A DNA stretch of 64,000 bases from Nymphaea colorata (Eukaryota; Streptophyta; Magnoliopsida; Nymphaeales; Nymphaeaceae), in assembly GCF_008831285.2 (NCBI RefSeq), contig NC_045148.1, positions 1,426,001-1,490,000 of the forward strand, given 5' to 3'. Under the pieces are notes generated by a model. The model saw only the letters and a program-made list of their open reading frames with translations, did no database searches and was not told the DNA's origin. Below, piece by piece: positions 50,701 to 64,000 of the stretch (position 1 is its first letter; each line of letters begins with the position of its first letter). A program made the translations under genes and the position numbers.

Positions 50701-53700
50701 AAAACGCATGCTCCAAGATGGAAAAAATCTATAAATGATTGTTTGAAGTGGCCTCTGAGTAGGCATGAGAGGAATCACATGCTTTATTTTAGTTCTAAAG
50801 GCAATTGCTTAACTTTAAAAAGAACGATTAAGATGCATCTTAAGCACCAAACACACTAATTCACTACGATTTACTATGATTTTTCATAGATGAATTATAT
50901 GCATAAAACGCATCAAGGAGTGTAGCATAACCGGTTTGAGTGGGGTCGTGTAAATAGTGTGTCCGTGATTCGATTCTCGTGAGTGCTATATTACATAGTA
51001 CCTACGAAAACTGTTGAAAGTTTATTGCATATAAGGTATTATATAGTAACATGATATGATTATACGTTGGTCTGATATTACAACTATGTATGAGGTATCA
51101 AGAATACTGTTTTGTTGAGCCACGTCGAGGCATCTAGAATAGGAACGGTAAGAAACATTTATAGGTGTGTAAATGTTTGCAACGGTTAGACTGCACGAAT
51201 ACCAATATGCACCGACACTAACGGTTAGATACTTTCTGGTCAAACGGTTGCGATGGGACTTATTTGTATATTGATTAAATGCATTGATACCATTTAACTT
51301 CTTGAGTAATGGCAATAGTCGTTTCTTATTGCCAAATAGCTTCGGCCATTTCGTGCATTTGACGGGGTGTTCTGGTTGCCTTTGATCTACTCTAATATAT
51401 GTTACCAAGATTTGAGTTATATGCATTAGAGATTAGACATTCGAATTTACCATTTTACAAAGTAGAATTAGCTTCTACATTTATAACTTTAGATATTAGT
51501 TTTTATATTTATAACTTAATCTTCAGCTTTCCTTCTAATTAAAACATATTAGCTTCTATATTTATAACTTAATCTTCGACTTTTCTTCTAATTAAAACCA
51601 ATGACCCATATGATTTCCATCAAAGTTTGGTATATTTTTGGAATCATGTTTGAAAGACATTAGTTACAGTTGTGTGATTATGGTTGTGGTTCTTAGATCT
51701 AACAATCTAACATTAGATAGAGTTGCACTTTGTTTCCTGAAAAAAACAACATAGTAATTCTAGAACATGTCTCCTAAGAACAATTTGTTTTGTTATCAGC
51801 TCGAAGAGTAAAACAAAAATTCCAAAAGCGGATCTTAAGTCCAACTTAAGGTTCTTTGTTTGATTGATGAACTAACAGTTTTGGTGTGGCTTTGTTGTCA
51901 CATGTACAAAAAGCTTTCTGCAATAAATCGATAGATTTAAACACAAAAGTAATCAAGCTCTCTTAGAATGCATTCAAGACACCCCTACGTGATTACTACA
52001 TATATATGTACTGCTTGACTCTGATGGGTTAATATAGGCACATTAGCCTATGGTATACATATAGTATATGTATAAAGAAAATCAGATGGCCTATCATGAT
52101 TTCAATTTTATACATATTACTGACTAATCTAATACAGTTTGTTGTCATTAAGATTATGTCTCCGATCACGTTCTTGTAAATAAATCATGAGCTTTTGATC
52201 CATTAAAGCAGCATTATGAGTTAATGTTGTTTTTTTTTTCTTACATGCCAGAATAATGTCATTCATGACTCATCCATTATTAAATTAACAAGTGATGTGA
52301 ATCATATCTATGAAAATTAAGTCTCTTGATCCAATGGTTGTGAAATTGGGAAAAGGGATAAGAGAGGCCATATGATGAGCAAAAATATAGGGCAAACTTC
52401 CTCGTGAGCGGATCCATTGCTCATAATCTGGTTACACCAGGGGTGCCTCAAAAAAGTTGGTCATAGTCAAGAGACTCAAGACTTGTCCGAGTTTGTTGTA
52501 AATCCAACAAGTTCAAACCTTTTGGGTGGTTTGGTAGTATGGATATTTTGTGAGCGTCTCATGAATCTACCCTAAAGATTGGAGTAGGTTTACAAAACAA
52601 TAGTTCTAGTATCCTGTTGAAGTTGCCCTAATCTTTATAATAGATTCATGGGAGACTCTCAAAGTATCTTTACTACCAAACCACCCCGCAGCTCCGAGCC
52701 AAAAAATTTGAAGAGAATAATATATACTCTCAGATCAAGAATGATTTGTGTGGCCATTTTCTCTTGGCCCCTCACTAGAACTATTCTCTAGCACTTATTA
52801 GTGAATTATTCTAACAAACCTTCACTTTTGAGAAACAAGCAGGGGAAAGAGATGCGGTTTCAACCGCTCATCCAATCGCCAACAAACATCCACTTTTGTC
52901 ATCAACATAAGCATAAGTAAGGCTGCTGAAAGATAAATGCGTGTGATTAATTAGTTTTTTTGTGTTCTTTGCAACTCGAAAGCTTGAAATCACAGCATGG
53001 TCGTTCAGATTCTGATTCTCATGAGAAAATAGATCAAATAAGGGGCGTGTTTTCATGAGTCATTTTAGAGGCTGGCAAACATATGATCCCATGTCTCCGA
53101 TTAACAATTTAGTCCATTTCGTGGAGCTTTAGCAAGTTAAGGTGTCTGCTCACGAACTTTTTTGCGGCGGAGAACATTTAACAAAGAATAAATCACTTGA
53201 TGGGCAATTAACAAGAGCTTTGATCACTGGATCCGAGCCATGTTTTCAGGCTTCCGAACTCAAAGCCTAGGCGAATTAAGACCTTTGGAGCTTGAAATCT
53301 CAGCATGTCCATGAATTTTCTTAAATCCCTTAAAAGTTGCACGAATCACAACAATATTTAACTACAACTCATTCATCTTTGATTCATGCAAACTCTACTA
53401 CCCCTTCCCTTGGACTGGAAACCCATGTATTTTGTGAAGAAAAGGAAAAGGGCTTTTAAATCCACCCGTGAACTTAACATGGCTTCACATTAAAGATATT
53501 CAAGTTGAAAGAAGTCAAGCGTTTAATATTTGGAGTACCTTTGCTTGGCTTAGTATAAATTAGTTGAAGTCTACTTATTAAAGGATTAAAAACAAATGTG
53601 TCCACCAGTAATGATGAATGAAGCAAGAAGTTCCCATTTGAGATCTACGCCACTCTAAAGTTGTTTTTCTATACAGGCATTTTTTTTTATTTTTCTTGAT

Positions 53701-56500
53701 TATCTTATTATTTTTTAACCGGAGGGTGTTCTTTGAGAATTATGGTGAAAGGTTGACCGCCTAACTGTTGAAACAGAATTGCTAGGCGGTTCGTTGTTAT
53801 TCGATCATTACTTAGGCGGTAGAGTGTAATTTTTTCTTTATTAAATAAAGAGCAGAGCCGAGAATGAGTGCTTCTCGGCATATTCCTTGATAAAGTCCAA
53901 CGCAGTTCGAATGATTCCTTAGCCACATGCTCACTTTCTGACTTACTTTTGGCTTTAGCAGTGGCTTAACAAAAACTCTTTCTCCATGTGACCCAAGAAA
54001 AAGAAAAAATTGTTTGCTAAACCCCAGCTTGTAGATAAATAAGGAACAAAAAAAGTTTAACGCATGCTAAGGCAAATGCAGTAAGTATGAAAATCATATA
54101 TAGATTTTCAATTGTAAATGAGCTAAAAATCAAATTATTAAACAGAGGAGCCTGATATACACCTCTAGCGTACGTGCCTGCATGTCACTTACATGCTTGA
54201 TATTCATAATGTAAATACCACATGAACATTTTTTCGTTCTTCCCAACAGAAATTGATTCTTGCAGAATAAATAAAATATTTCGGTCGCTGAAGGTGTAAA
54301 ATCAAAATAGAAACCAGGCAACTCTTTGCAGAAGTAGGTCTCACATCTAGTGTTGTGGCAATTCGTGAAAGCCGTCTTTCCTCTATCTTTCGGATTGAGG
54401 GTTGTTTCAAGACCTCACTGGTCCTATAGAACAATCATTCAACTCGAGTGTCGTGCATACTACCATTTAAGAGTGGTAATATTATACTGATAAAAGTATA
54501 TTGTGGTTAGTGTAATTATGCGAGTGCCGGACAATGCCAAGACATCTGATAACTGGGTCAAGTAAGGTTATGCAGATTAAGCAGTTGACTGCTTTTAATC
54601 TCAGGAATGGTCTACTTAAATTATTAGCTATACCCACTTCAAGCTGTAGTAACACGAAATCCAGTTCGTAGGGTCAATGTAATAAATATTATATATTACC
54701 TACCACTACGTCTGGCGACCAAGAGGGTATTAAATCAAAGATTTTAAGTTCACAGACTGTTAAGTCAAGTCCCAACCTTACAATCTCAAACCAGAGAGGT
54801 TGCCATACCTGGAGAAACCAATGCTTAGCACAAGAAGGAAAGCTTTGGATTAGATAAAGGATTAAGGACTAGCATTACTAGAGCTCCGGCCACCGGCTTA
54901 AGGGAAAAAATGGATTAAATAGTGAGCAAGGAGAAAAGCAGGCTAAATGTTTGGATCTGAACACCCAGTAAGCGACCTAGGCATGCACAGAAACAGCTTT
55001 TCTTTTAACGACGGGGAACTCTTCAAGGCCAAGACTACTAAGGGAGCTAAACTCGTGATATGCATACCAATACAAAAGAAAAGTTATGCAGAGTGAACAA
55101 TGGCCAAAATATCGTCAGTTTAAAGCTTAAAAGGTGACTTTTTAAATGGATAAAGAATGGTTATAAAAAAGTTAACTAAAAATGTACATTTTTTTTATAA
55201 ATAACTTAAAAAATACTTCAACCCCCATCTTTTTCCCTTCGGTGTATATTTATGTGGTACACTCCTGTGCATGCAACTCAAGTAAACAATGACCTCACAA
55301 CCTGAAAGGATAACACCCTAAAAAAAAAAAAAACTCAGGGCTTTTCTCTTCGCAAATTTAGTGAAACATTTCTATATATCTACGGGCACCAATCGCCGTG
55401 CCATAAGCGGACAAATGCCAAAGCTAAGTCTCCCTTAGAAAGAGGGAGATACCTCAAAGAGACTGAAACCTCTCTTTCCTTCCTATTGCCACTGCACTGC
55501 TTGGAGACATGGATGAACTTACCATCACTCTCTTCAATCCTAGAGTGCCTTTTACCACCATTTATAGTAAAAAAACAGCACACACAAGAATCTTACTTGG
55601 CTTTCATAGGCTTATCAGCCTAACCAGATACACAACGCCCAAAGCTAAGCGTTTGTTGGGCCGTTTCTTATCCAATATATTTATCAACTCAGGATTGCCA
55701 AATTTGCGAGATATTTTGTATTTCAGACCGGCACAATCACAAGCATCAGTGACACCATTGTTAAGATTGTGTGTGATACATATCTATATATATATATATA
55801 CATGCTACAAATGCACCATTTAATTTAATAGTTCATTTTTTTTCCAGCAATCTTAGCCTTTCCAATTGAGAGTATGTGGAGATCAGGAAGGCAGATTCAA
55901 TGCCGGGCGCCAAAGCCAAGAACTCAATGTTCGGTGCCAAAATATCGGGGAGAATGAAAGGGTGAAGCCCTCCTAAGTGGACAAAGATAGAAAAGTGAAA
56001 AAGTCACGGATTTCACAAGGACGCAAAAGCCCTCCATTTTTTTAGAGAAAGACAATAAGGTCCCCCACAGTGTCACGTGGTGGCTTATATCAATCCACCA
56101 ATGTCAGTGGTCGACTCCAGCATCGACCGCTCTCTAGGAGATTCCTTTATGCAATAAAGGTTGATGAATAATCATACAGGAAAGGAAATGATAGCCATGC
56201 TTAAAACTTATTCAAGCCTGTCCAAAGTTCAGTAAAGATGTATTTCACGACTGCCAGAGTTGTTTCCTAATTTTTGTGCCTATTTCCTTCATGAACATAA
56301 TTAGCTGAAGATCCGAAAAAGTGCTCGGGAACGTGTTCAGACATTCCAGCGCCTGAATTATATTATATACCATGATCGTCAAACGAAAGACTTCTAGGGT
56401 TTGACAGGCAGTTCAGATTGAATATGACAGCTGAACTTAAGTCGTGATCGAGTTGCAGCACCTTAGGCTTATCAGCTAGAGCCAACAAAGACAAATCTTC
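47761..56500. other. Long gene-poor intergenic region
   Basis: About 8.7 kb without a supportable gene. It begins with the upstream region of the H+-PPase gene, contains a MITE (49,559-49,962), and is otherwise AT-rich unique sequence. A small inverted repeat (ACCGCCTA ... TAGGCGGT) lies near 53,757-53,795 with a third copy at about 53,813. A frame at 51,022-51,426 (minus) has no recognisable domain. The stretch near 56,360-56,700 is probably 3' UTR of the GluRS gene. Confidence 0.5.
49559..49962. mobile_element. MITE with GCCCT...AGGGC ends, about 404 bp
   Basis: The left part reads GCCCTTATG then TTTGTTTGTTTGGATGGAG, and the right end, on the opposite strand, GCCCTATTTGGTTGGAGG, forming imperfect terminal inverted repeats. 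The left half is purine-rich (GGGAGGGAAAGGAAAA) and the right half pyrimidine-rich (CCTTTTTCTCTTTTTCC), so the element could fold into a long imperfect hairpin. There is no ORF. No clear target-site duplication was found, so the superfamily is open. A fragment near 5,695-5,760 looks related. Confidence 0.6.
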
Positions 56501-56711
56501 AAGCAAGCTACTAGGGGATCCGCTCTTTCCTTTCAAACTCCACAGCCTAGAGCTTAATCCGATGAATTTTGCAATATTACAAAATCCAAAATACAAGTCA
56601 CTCGAATGTTCGATTGGATGAAATGTGGACAGATCAAAAGTGAATAGAGAAGACAAAATCTTCAAATCTAATGAGAACTAATAGCACTGCAGTAGGGGTA
56701 ATTCGAAGAGC

Positions 56712-59700
56712 TTAATGGATCTGCAGGTTGTTGAGGTCCTTGCATAAACTCAACGGTGCCTGCTGCCTGCCATCTGGGATGGCAATCAGAACTATTGGCT
56801 TTGAAGGCCTAACATAAGGAGCATCGCACCGGTAATAGCCTTTTCTTTCGAGCTGCAGTATCTCCCCGCGTTTCAAGTTCCGCATATTAGAGTCGCCAAG
56901 AGCTGGTGTCTCCCGCTTCGTGCAGGGGTTAAGCACATCAAGGAAGTCCTCCCCTTCTTCCAACTGCAGCAACACAATAGTCAGCATAGGCTAGTTTTAG
57001 GATTCATCAATACTGAACAATTTTTTATTTGGAAAAGCAAGGTTTAGAATAGCATATTCTAAGATGCAGAAAGCAGTGAAAATCTGCAACAGAAGGTCTG
57101 GGTTTTCAAGGAACATTAGAGTAAGCACTGGAGAAAGAAACAAGAACAAAATTAACTGTTCTAAAATTGGAGAAGCATTATACTCATTATAATAGACAAT
57201 GAAAAAATATAAGATGACAAACACTAACTGGTAATACAAGTCAATAATGTACGAAGTCCCTAGTTTGAGCGTGCTTTACTCTTTCACGCTACACGTTCAG
57301 CAACTACAAAAGGTACATTAAACTTTTTTGCTTTAGGGTTCAATCAGAGAATTTGACCCAATTGAATCTAGAAACAATAAGTTGAAGACAGAAGGAAAGA
57401 AGCATGTGCTAGTATAAAATAAATGAAGCTTGCTTAATCAGGAAAAGTGCCCTCCTGCCATCTGTCATGCAACTCTCGGTAGTAAATCATAATAATTCAG
57501 TTCAAAGTATGCTTTTTCTTCCTACATCAGTACATGAACAAAGGTGCTTAGCTGCTGCCATGCAAACCCTCATGTAATACCACAAAGACACTACTGTTCA
57601 TGCCAGAATGTTATGAGGAACTCCATTGATATATGGACCCTTTAGTGCAGTCATAATGTGGAGAGATAGTAGTAGTAAAGCTATTATTTTCAGTATTTCC
57701 ACTTTAGCCAAATTTTGGTGAACCTATCTCCACATCTCAGCTCCAGTAATATACCATACAAGTAAGCTCAAGCTCACGCAAGCCTTTTCACAAGAACCTC
57801 AGCACATTACCCAGAGCCTTGCAATAGGTGAAATACAAAGCTTTCTCCAATATAAAATAGGATGGAAATTAAAAAAACAGAACAGGTAGCAAGGAACATA
57901 CAACATACCTTTTTCTTTGTGATCAGGTAATCAAGATCAACCAAAGAAAGATTGACCAGTTCTGTTGTCTCAGGCAACCATGTAAGTTTCAATTTTGTTG
58001 TTTTAACAGATCCCTCGAGATGCAAAACTCCTGTCATGAGGGTGACATTTTCATCCTGATCTTTCTGGATTTCATTTATAATGGCATTTCCCCAGTCCAT
58101 CAAAGTTACTTCCTCTCCTGCAGACATAGCAGAAGCATCAGCTTTTTCTACCCAAATCCGCTTTGTATATGTGGTAGCTTTTTGTCCAGCACCCTCATAT
58201 TTCTTATGCCGAGGTAAGATTCGAACAAATGGCGTCTCAGGACCATTAGTTAAAGTCAATAGTACCCGTCCTTCTTCAACAACAGCAGTATGCCTTGGGC
58301 ATACTGGATCAACTAATTTCTTGTTGATAGTCCACAATTTGTCCCACTCCATGAGGTTGAGATTTTTTGAAGCACCCTATAAGAGTTTGTAGGTAAGAAT
58401 TTGATATCAGCAAATTGAGTAAAATAATATGATTATGCTACATAAAGCAAGACATAAGAGCAAATAAGGTTACCTGCGAAAGGATGAACTGGAGAAGAGC
58501 CTCAACTGTTAAACCCCTGCGAACCATTCCTTGCACAGTGGGGAACCTAGGATCATCCCAGCCATCAACTTTCCCATGCTCAACAAACCACAAAAGTTTA
58601 CGTTTGCTCAAAAGAGTATAAACAAGATTCAACCGGCTGAACTCATAAATCTGCACTTTCCGCACTCCCATGTCCTCTAAAATCCTGTAGTATTGCTCAT
58701 TTCGATCATGATATTCACTTGAACGGAGTGCATGTGTTACGCCTTCATGTACATCAACAAAAGGGCAGGCAAAGTCATATGTTGGGTACACTTTATACAT
58801 TTTCCCTATGCGATGATGAGCAATAGGATTGGAGCGGTAGTAAACTGGATCTCGAAGGGATTTATTTAGTGCCTGCATGTCCAGTTTACCACGCAAACAG
58901 CATTGCAGACCCCTCTCTGTCCCAGCTATCATTTCTTTCCACAATGCCAAATTAGTTTCGATACTGTTGTTTCTGCATTTTGATTCAATGCCATCCATTC
59001 TCTCTTTCTGCATTTGTTCCCTTGGTGTATCATCAACATATGCTTTTCCACTGATTATCATCTTCTCAGCCATTTCCATCAAATTTGGGAAGTAATCAGA
59101 AGTATAAGTCACCTTTTCATATTTGATCCCCAACGTCTCGACATCTGCCAAGATATTCTCCACAAACTCATTGCTCTCTTTAGCAGGATTTGTATCATCA
59201 AAACGCAGAATTAGCCTCCCTTGGTACTTTTGAGCAAAGTATTGATTCAGAAGTGCAGCCTTGGAATGGCCAATGTGAAGGTAACCACTAGGCTCTGGGG
59301 CAAATCGTAAGACAACCTTTCCAACTTCTGCACCAGGAAGTTCCACATCAAAAGGGCACATGGACTTCTCCCTGTCACTATTTTCTGCATTTGTAGTATT
59401 CTCCTCCTTTTCCTTTGGTTTTGCAGATTTTGGTTTGCCTAAGCCTCTTTTGCCAACATATGTCTCGGTAAGCTCGTTTAAAACAGAAGCATATTCTAAT
59501 GCTATGGAGTTATACCAGCGAACCAGATTCTGATATTTCTTGGACTTTCTCAAACTATCCCATCTTTGACCAGTGCCTTCAGAAACAATCCCATAAGTAA
59601 ATAAAATATGAATTGTTAACTAAAATTTTCAACATATAGTGAAAATGTAAAATACCTGCAAGACCTGACCAAATGGCTATGTCTGCAACTGACAAGCTAT

Positions 59701-60561
59701 AACCTACCAAGAAAGTCCGCTTCAAAAGATAAGTGTCCACACATTCACACGCATTCTCAAACTCTGCTCCCGACGAAAGACTAGGTGCGTACTCCAGCCA
59801 TTTCTCAATCTACAAAAAAAATATATTTGCAGCTACTCAGGAAAGAATTTTTTTTTTAGATATCTGTTTAAGTGGGGAAGAAAAGCAGGACCAGCGGACT
59901 AACGCAACTAAGGATCTTAGGTTACGGCTTATAGATAAATGAACATATAAAAGGCTTTCATTTACAGACATAGAAAACGAACCCAAGTGGACAGAGGTGT
60001 AGAAACATGGGGTTATTGAATCACCTGTTCAACCTCAACTGCATCACATGGATAGAAATTTGGTAACGCAGCTACTTGCCCAACTCGGCGAAGAAGCTCG
60101 GCCACTCCCTGCCACTTTGATCTGGGACACAGATTTCACCCCCAAAAAATTGCTCGTCATGTAAACGGTATCTCAATGAATTCAAAATCGAGTCAATCCA
60201 AACCCATTGGGATGACAGCATCATATAAATTTTTGAAACGAAAAAAATCAAACGGGAAATTTCATGATATTTTCATAATCTTAACAACATATGCGACCAA
60301 TAATTACGCCAAAAAAAAAAACTCAAAGAACCCCAACGAAGGGGAGAGAGATAGACAGGGAGAGAGCCAGACAGATAGACACAGACAGCGAGAGATATAG
60401 AGATGGAGAGACGGAGAGAAGTACCCAGAGGAATTGCATAACTCGGGCAACGCCCCAGATGGAAGAGAAGGATCGACCTCGAGTGGGACACCAGCAACTC
60501 CAGCTGCTGCGATTACAGAGAGGGGCGGATTATCCGCTGCAAATGATAATTTCAATGCCAT
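56712..60561 (-). CDS. Cytosolic glutamyl-tRNA synthetase (6 exons, 736 aa)
   Basis: Attaches glutamate to tRNA-Glu in the cytosol (class I aminoacyl-tRNA synthetase). Exons, 5' to 3', are 60561-60425, 60121-60025, 59809-59656, 59576-58474, 58376-57909 and 56963-56712. All introns are GT-AG and the phases close. The N-terminal ~180 residues form the eukaryote-type GST-like domain (LVGYSLSVADIAIWSGLA), followed by a Lys-rich linker. The catalytic core has FAPEPSGYLHIGHSK (HIGH motif about 230-233), LRFDDTNP, a tRNA-binding region near YPTYDFACPFVDVHEGVTHA, and LLSKRKL (about 452-457), the KMSKS equivalent. The last two exons encode the beta-barrel anticodon-binding domain, ending LERKGYYRCDAP and a short tail. 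The length is close to the roughly 720 residues usual for the plant cytosolic enzyme. No plastid or mitochondrial presequence is seen. The acceptor TTGCAG ends two bases before the ATG, so a 5' UTR intron is likely. Confidence 0.95.
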
Positions 60562-62949
60562 ACCTGCAAATAAACGGCATCAACAAATCAGAAAAATGAA
60601 AAATTAACTCACTTCACTAGACAAGGAAAGAGACATTCTTTCAAGCAAGAACCCCGATAGTTCTTCAAGCGTGAAAAACAACTCCAAACAAAGAAAATTT
60701 GAGTCCTTCCACAGATCTAAAAGCAAAAAAGAAGAAATAAATGATTGCTTTTTCCTGTTTCTTGAGGACGGATGTTCTTATCGTCTACCAGGACAAGACA
60801 GGGGACGAGTCTTAAACCCTGCAGTGGTAAATCCCTAAATATTAACCAAAAATTTTAAAAATAAAAAACATAATTATCTACCCTGGTTGAGAATCAGTGC
60901 TCGTAGAAGCGTATAAGTAATGGGAAATCGAAATCGCCTGAGATGACACGGAGAAGAAGAACCAGAGTGGCGGAGGACTTGCCTGTAAGAAATGGAGACA
61001 CCACGAAGAAACCCTAGTGTGGGATGAAATTTCCGCTACCCCCTTTCCTTTTCGGTTATTTTCAAACACACAAAATCAAAAAAAAAAAAAACACTCCATC
61101 TAGGTAGTGCTAATTTATTTAACATCCCCTAAAGCCCTCCTCCTTTCTCTTGTTCTCGCGGCAACCGTCGGTGACTGGCGGCGGTCGGACAACAAGCAAG
61201 AAGGAAGGGGAGAATAGAGAGGAAGCAAATGAGAAAATGAGAGGAAGCAAATGAGAAAATGAGGGGAGGGAAGAAGAGGGGAACAGGAGAGACTGGAGAA
61301 CGGAAATATTATTCTGATTGAAAGTGGAGAAAGGAAAAGAAGAGAGAAAGAGGGAAGGGGAGAGAGTGTACCGAGTGTGTCACCAACGCCGGAAGGGGAG
61401 AGAGTGCACCGGGAGCAGAGGGAGGCCAAAGAGGCCAGGGAGCTTTTATCGGGCAAATTCTCATGTAGGCCCCCAAATTTTGTACGTAATTCCAATAAGA
61501 GCTGTCACTTTTCTAATTCTACAGGAGCACCCTCTCTTAGGCCTTTTTCAGGTCGAAATATTGCCGTGCCGAGTTGATTGGTCAATACACCTATAGACGT
61601 TGCTGAAAAAAAAAAATCACATTAATAAGTTCTCTTCAACATACACTTTTCATTTAAGCTTTACTTATGAAAAAAAAAACAACAACAAGCTTTTGATAGA
61701 AAACCACTATTCTGATGTACATGAGAAAAGCTGTTTTCATTGTTCTCGTAGTTAATAATTGTCGTATATATTCATGCAAATGTACTCCGGCTTAATATTT
61801 TCATCATGGGCATTTTCTCTTTAAAATCTTTCTTAATGTGATCTTCACATTTTGCCAATCTTCTCTACATATCGGATTCCTATTTAGATCTAGTAAGCTC
61901 CAGAGAAAAGGGCGGCTAATTTTCAAAAACAAACGGCGCTTTCCATTGGCTTGACTGTGGAGTTTCTCAGTTCATTGGCATCCACTACTGTCTTAAACGA
62001 ACACAAAAACATTATACTATAATGTTAAAACTCATTAAAAACTTGATTGTCATCAAACTAAAAGACTGGGTTAGATGATCATGGCATCCAAATGCCCCAG
62101 ACGCCTCATTGCACGTCTTTGACAAGAAGAAGCTCGAATAGTTGTGGAGAAGAAGGCTGTTTCGATGTTGTGGGGACATGTTTAGATGACTTTTGATCCA
62201 GATCAGACAATACATGCACGATGGGATGTAATGATCTTACCTACATTCGATCCAAATGTGATCGTTTTGCCTCTCCAAATTTCAATTTAGCGAAATCGAA
62301 CGATGTCATTCGCCGAGCCAACAATTTGAAGATTTATTTTACTGCTGACTAACGCTTTATTTTTTTAATTTCAATGGACACAACTCAATTCAATTACGTC
62401 AATCGCCAAACACGGTTGGTCCAAATTTATTGCATACGGAATTTAGCCGGTCAAATGCAAAATATCGCGGTATTTTGAGGCCGTTATAATTGTCGTTTAA
62501 AACGCGTTTCGATTTGAACGGACCGGCGCCCACTAGTGCCGTTGTGCGGGGTGTGGCGCCCTCTGAGAAAGAGAGAGAGTGAGTGTGTGTGTGCGTGTGT
62601 GCGAGAGAGAGAGATGATGAAGGTGAGGAGCCTGAGAAGGGCCCTCGTCCCTCCCTCCCTCCTTCCGAACCCTTCTCCTGCCAGCCTCCAATCCACCCGC
62701 CTCTCCCTCCATGTACGGAACACATCCCATTTTCTTGTTATTGTTCTTCTTCTTATACTCTCTCTTTTTCTGACCTATCTATTTCGGCGTGGACAGGTGA
62801 ATGAAGAGGGTTCGTCGTCTTCGGTGTTCGTCGCCTCTGGATGCCATGCCTACAAAGTGGAGGTTGGAAACCATCGCTCCTAATTCCTAGTCCTTAAGCA
62901 AGGGCCTGTTATACTTCCCGGTGATGCGGACGTTCTTTTGCAGGTCGCC
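60562..62949. promoter_or_regulatory. Divergent intergenic region between GluRS and the last gene
   Basis: GluRS leaves on the minus strand and the last gene starts on the plus strand, so this 2.4 kb must carry both promoters. GluRS leader sequence probably extends to about 61,050, with a possible UTR intron whose acceptor abuts the ATG. The middle (61,110-61,440) is purine-rich and holds small tandem repeats. The right part, 62,566-62,615, is a GA/GT microsatellite followed by a short GC-rich tract that looks like a transcribed leader, with an exon probably ending at the GTGGAG|GTTGG donor near 62,864. Confidence 0.45.
61219..61262. repeat. 22-bp tandem duplication
   Basis: Two adjacent copies of GAGGAAGCAAATGAGAAAAT plus two bases. 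A looser duplication of an AAGGGGAGAGAGTG word follows at about 61,356 and 61,395. Confidence 0.85.
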
Positions 62950-63217
62950 ATGGAGGATTGTCCGGTGGAAGAGGGAAAGGACAGTCTCCTGATACCTATT
63001 CCAGCGAAGGTCTTATACTGTTATTTTTCATTTGCGTTGCTTTTGTGGGCCTGTATTTCGATTGCTGAAACTTATTCTACAGTTGTCGTACAATTCGTTC
63101 GCATTTGGTTTTGGTACATAGGGTTTTAGCTTGTTCATCTGCAGATAATGAATTCTTCAAGGGTCAGGCGTTGCCCGCATCGTTCCGAGGTTCAGAGTCT
63201 GGCTCTGGCAGATGCTT
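62950..63217 (+). CDS. 5' coding exons of a gene cut by the window end; possible WD40-repeat protein
   Basis: An ATG at 62,950 in an ideal context (GTCGCCATGG) follows an acceptor ending at 62,943. Exon 1 (62,950-63,009) encodes MEDCPVEEGKDSLLIPIPAK and ends at a GT donor. Exon 2 (63,145-63,217) encodes IMNSSRVRRCPHRSEVQSLA and a few more residues, ending phase 1 at GTGAGT. The joined frame is coherent. No further exon was recognised before 64,000, so the rest lies outside the window. The RCPHRSE-QS segment recalls the N terminus of an uncharacterised plant WD40-type protein, but this is memory, not a search, and too little is present to confirm it. The upstream exon around 62,797-62,864 is taken as 5' UTR because joining it in frame from its own ATG meets an early stop. 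Confidence 0.5.
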
Positions 63218-64000
63218 GTGAGTTCCGGCCATGTGTGTGTGTGTGTGCACATATCTTCTACCCGCATTTGCATTAGAATGGATGTCGGTTCGCCCTTTGG
63301 CATAGTTTGCTTTGCGTCGATAGTCAAATTTCTCGACTCTCTTTCTCGCTCTGTATATATACACACACAGAAACCCAACTTCCATTTCCATTTCTCTCCT
63401 TATTAAACATAGTTTTACAAAAGAAGAGAAGAGAGGAGAAAAAAAAAAGCACAGTTAAAGTTGTTAGGATTGGTGGTTGTGAAAATCTAATCACTCTCCA
63501 TATATATGCTTATGTGTGTTCGTTTCTTTCTGTAACAACCACGAAGAATTCAAAGTTTGTCCAGTCAAGAATCAATTCAGACCTTGTTAAGCACGTCTTG
63601 AACGTCAAATTTTATATCCATATACTTGCACACCTTCACATATCACTGTTCTATAATCTATATAATTATTGTTATTATCTGGAACGTCATTTTTTATATT
63701 CATATACATGTACACCTTCATTATTACTATTCTATATAATTGCTATTATATGGTATGATATTAGTACCAGTGTTGAGAAAAACAGCTTAATCGGTTATGA
63801 TTAGGCGAAAAATTAGATTATGTATATATATGTATTTTTTCAAATAATGGAAAAAATATGAAAAATGATTAAGAAATAAAAAAGAACAACTAATGGTCTA
63901 TGGCACATGGCACCCTTATATTGGCCAATGAATTGAATGAATTTGCCATCGATTGGATTTGAATGGCCAATTCCATTCGATTGTTAAAACACTGCGTTGT
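63218..64000. other. Probable intron of the last gene, running off the window
   Basis: AT-rich sequence with a short GT run (63,233-63,248), CT/TA-rich patches, and no recognisable exon. It probably belongs to intron 2 of the gene starting at 62,950. Confidence 0.45.

Noticed and set aside
51022-51426. 134-codon minus-strand frame
   Set aside because: No family resemblance, no splice or promoter context; chance frame in AT-rich DNA.
56363-56665. 100-codon minus-strand frame just downstream of GluRS
   Set aside because: Falls where the GluRS 3' UTR is expected and shows no recognisable protein.
1-64000. tRNA genes, rRNA, CRISPR arrays, bacterial operons
   Set aside because: A few GGTTCGA-like words (for example near 4,360, 29,725 and 35,490) were checked but lack a matching A-box and cloverleaf. 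No regularly spaced CRISPR-type repeats or prokaryotic gene organisation are present.

Overview
This is nuclear DNA of a seed plant. It has AT-rich intergenic and intronic sequence, many short GT-AG introns, long (TA)n and (CT)n microsatellites, hAT/MITE and LINE debris, and plant-specific genes (a plastid isoamylase, a NAC transcription factor, a type II H+-pyrophosphatase). The species cannot be told from the window. There is no bacterial, organellar or viral gene content and no CRISPR array. All gene models were built by reading exons, checking splice sites and checking codon phase by hand against remembered family architecture; no search was run.

Layout. 1-9.5 kb: gene-free, with small transposon remnants and tandem duplications. 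10.8-20.7 kb (+): a complete 18-exon ISA3-type isoamylase gene (816 codons, all phases close). 20.7-24.5 kb: gene-free. 24.5-25.0 kb (-): a single-exon 153-residue plant protein of unknown function. 26.0-29.4 kb: a 3.39-kb hAT-like element with TAGGGCTGCA ends and an 8-bp target duplication, carrying what looks like a captured exon of the TFIID subunit TAF1. 29.7-30.7 kb: LINE 3' debris on the minus strand. 31.8-33.4 kb (-): a three-exon NAC transcription factor with a duplicated W-box block just upstream. 36.6-46.2 kb (-): a 14-exon type II (K+-independent) H+-PPase gene of the AVP2/VHP2 class, with one GC-AG intron and a 1-bp frameshift in exon 9. 47.8-56.7 kb: gene-poor with a MITE. 56.7-60.6 kb (-): a six-exon cytosolic glutamyl-tRNA synthetase. 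62.9 kb to the window end (+): the first coding exons of a gene that runs off the window, possibly a WD40 protein.

The genes are independent single transcription units, not a pathway cluster. ISA3 debranches starch in plastids, VHP2 pumps protons across Golgi-type membranes using PPi, GluRS charges tRNA in the cytosol, and the NAC protein is a nuclear regulator. The observations most worth following are the hAT element with the TAF1-like exon, the frameshift in the otherwise intact H+-PPase, and the GC-AG intron in the same gene. I found no new biological system.
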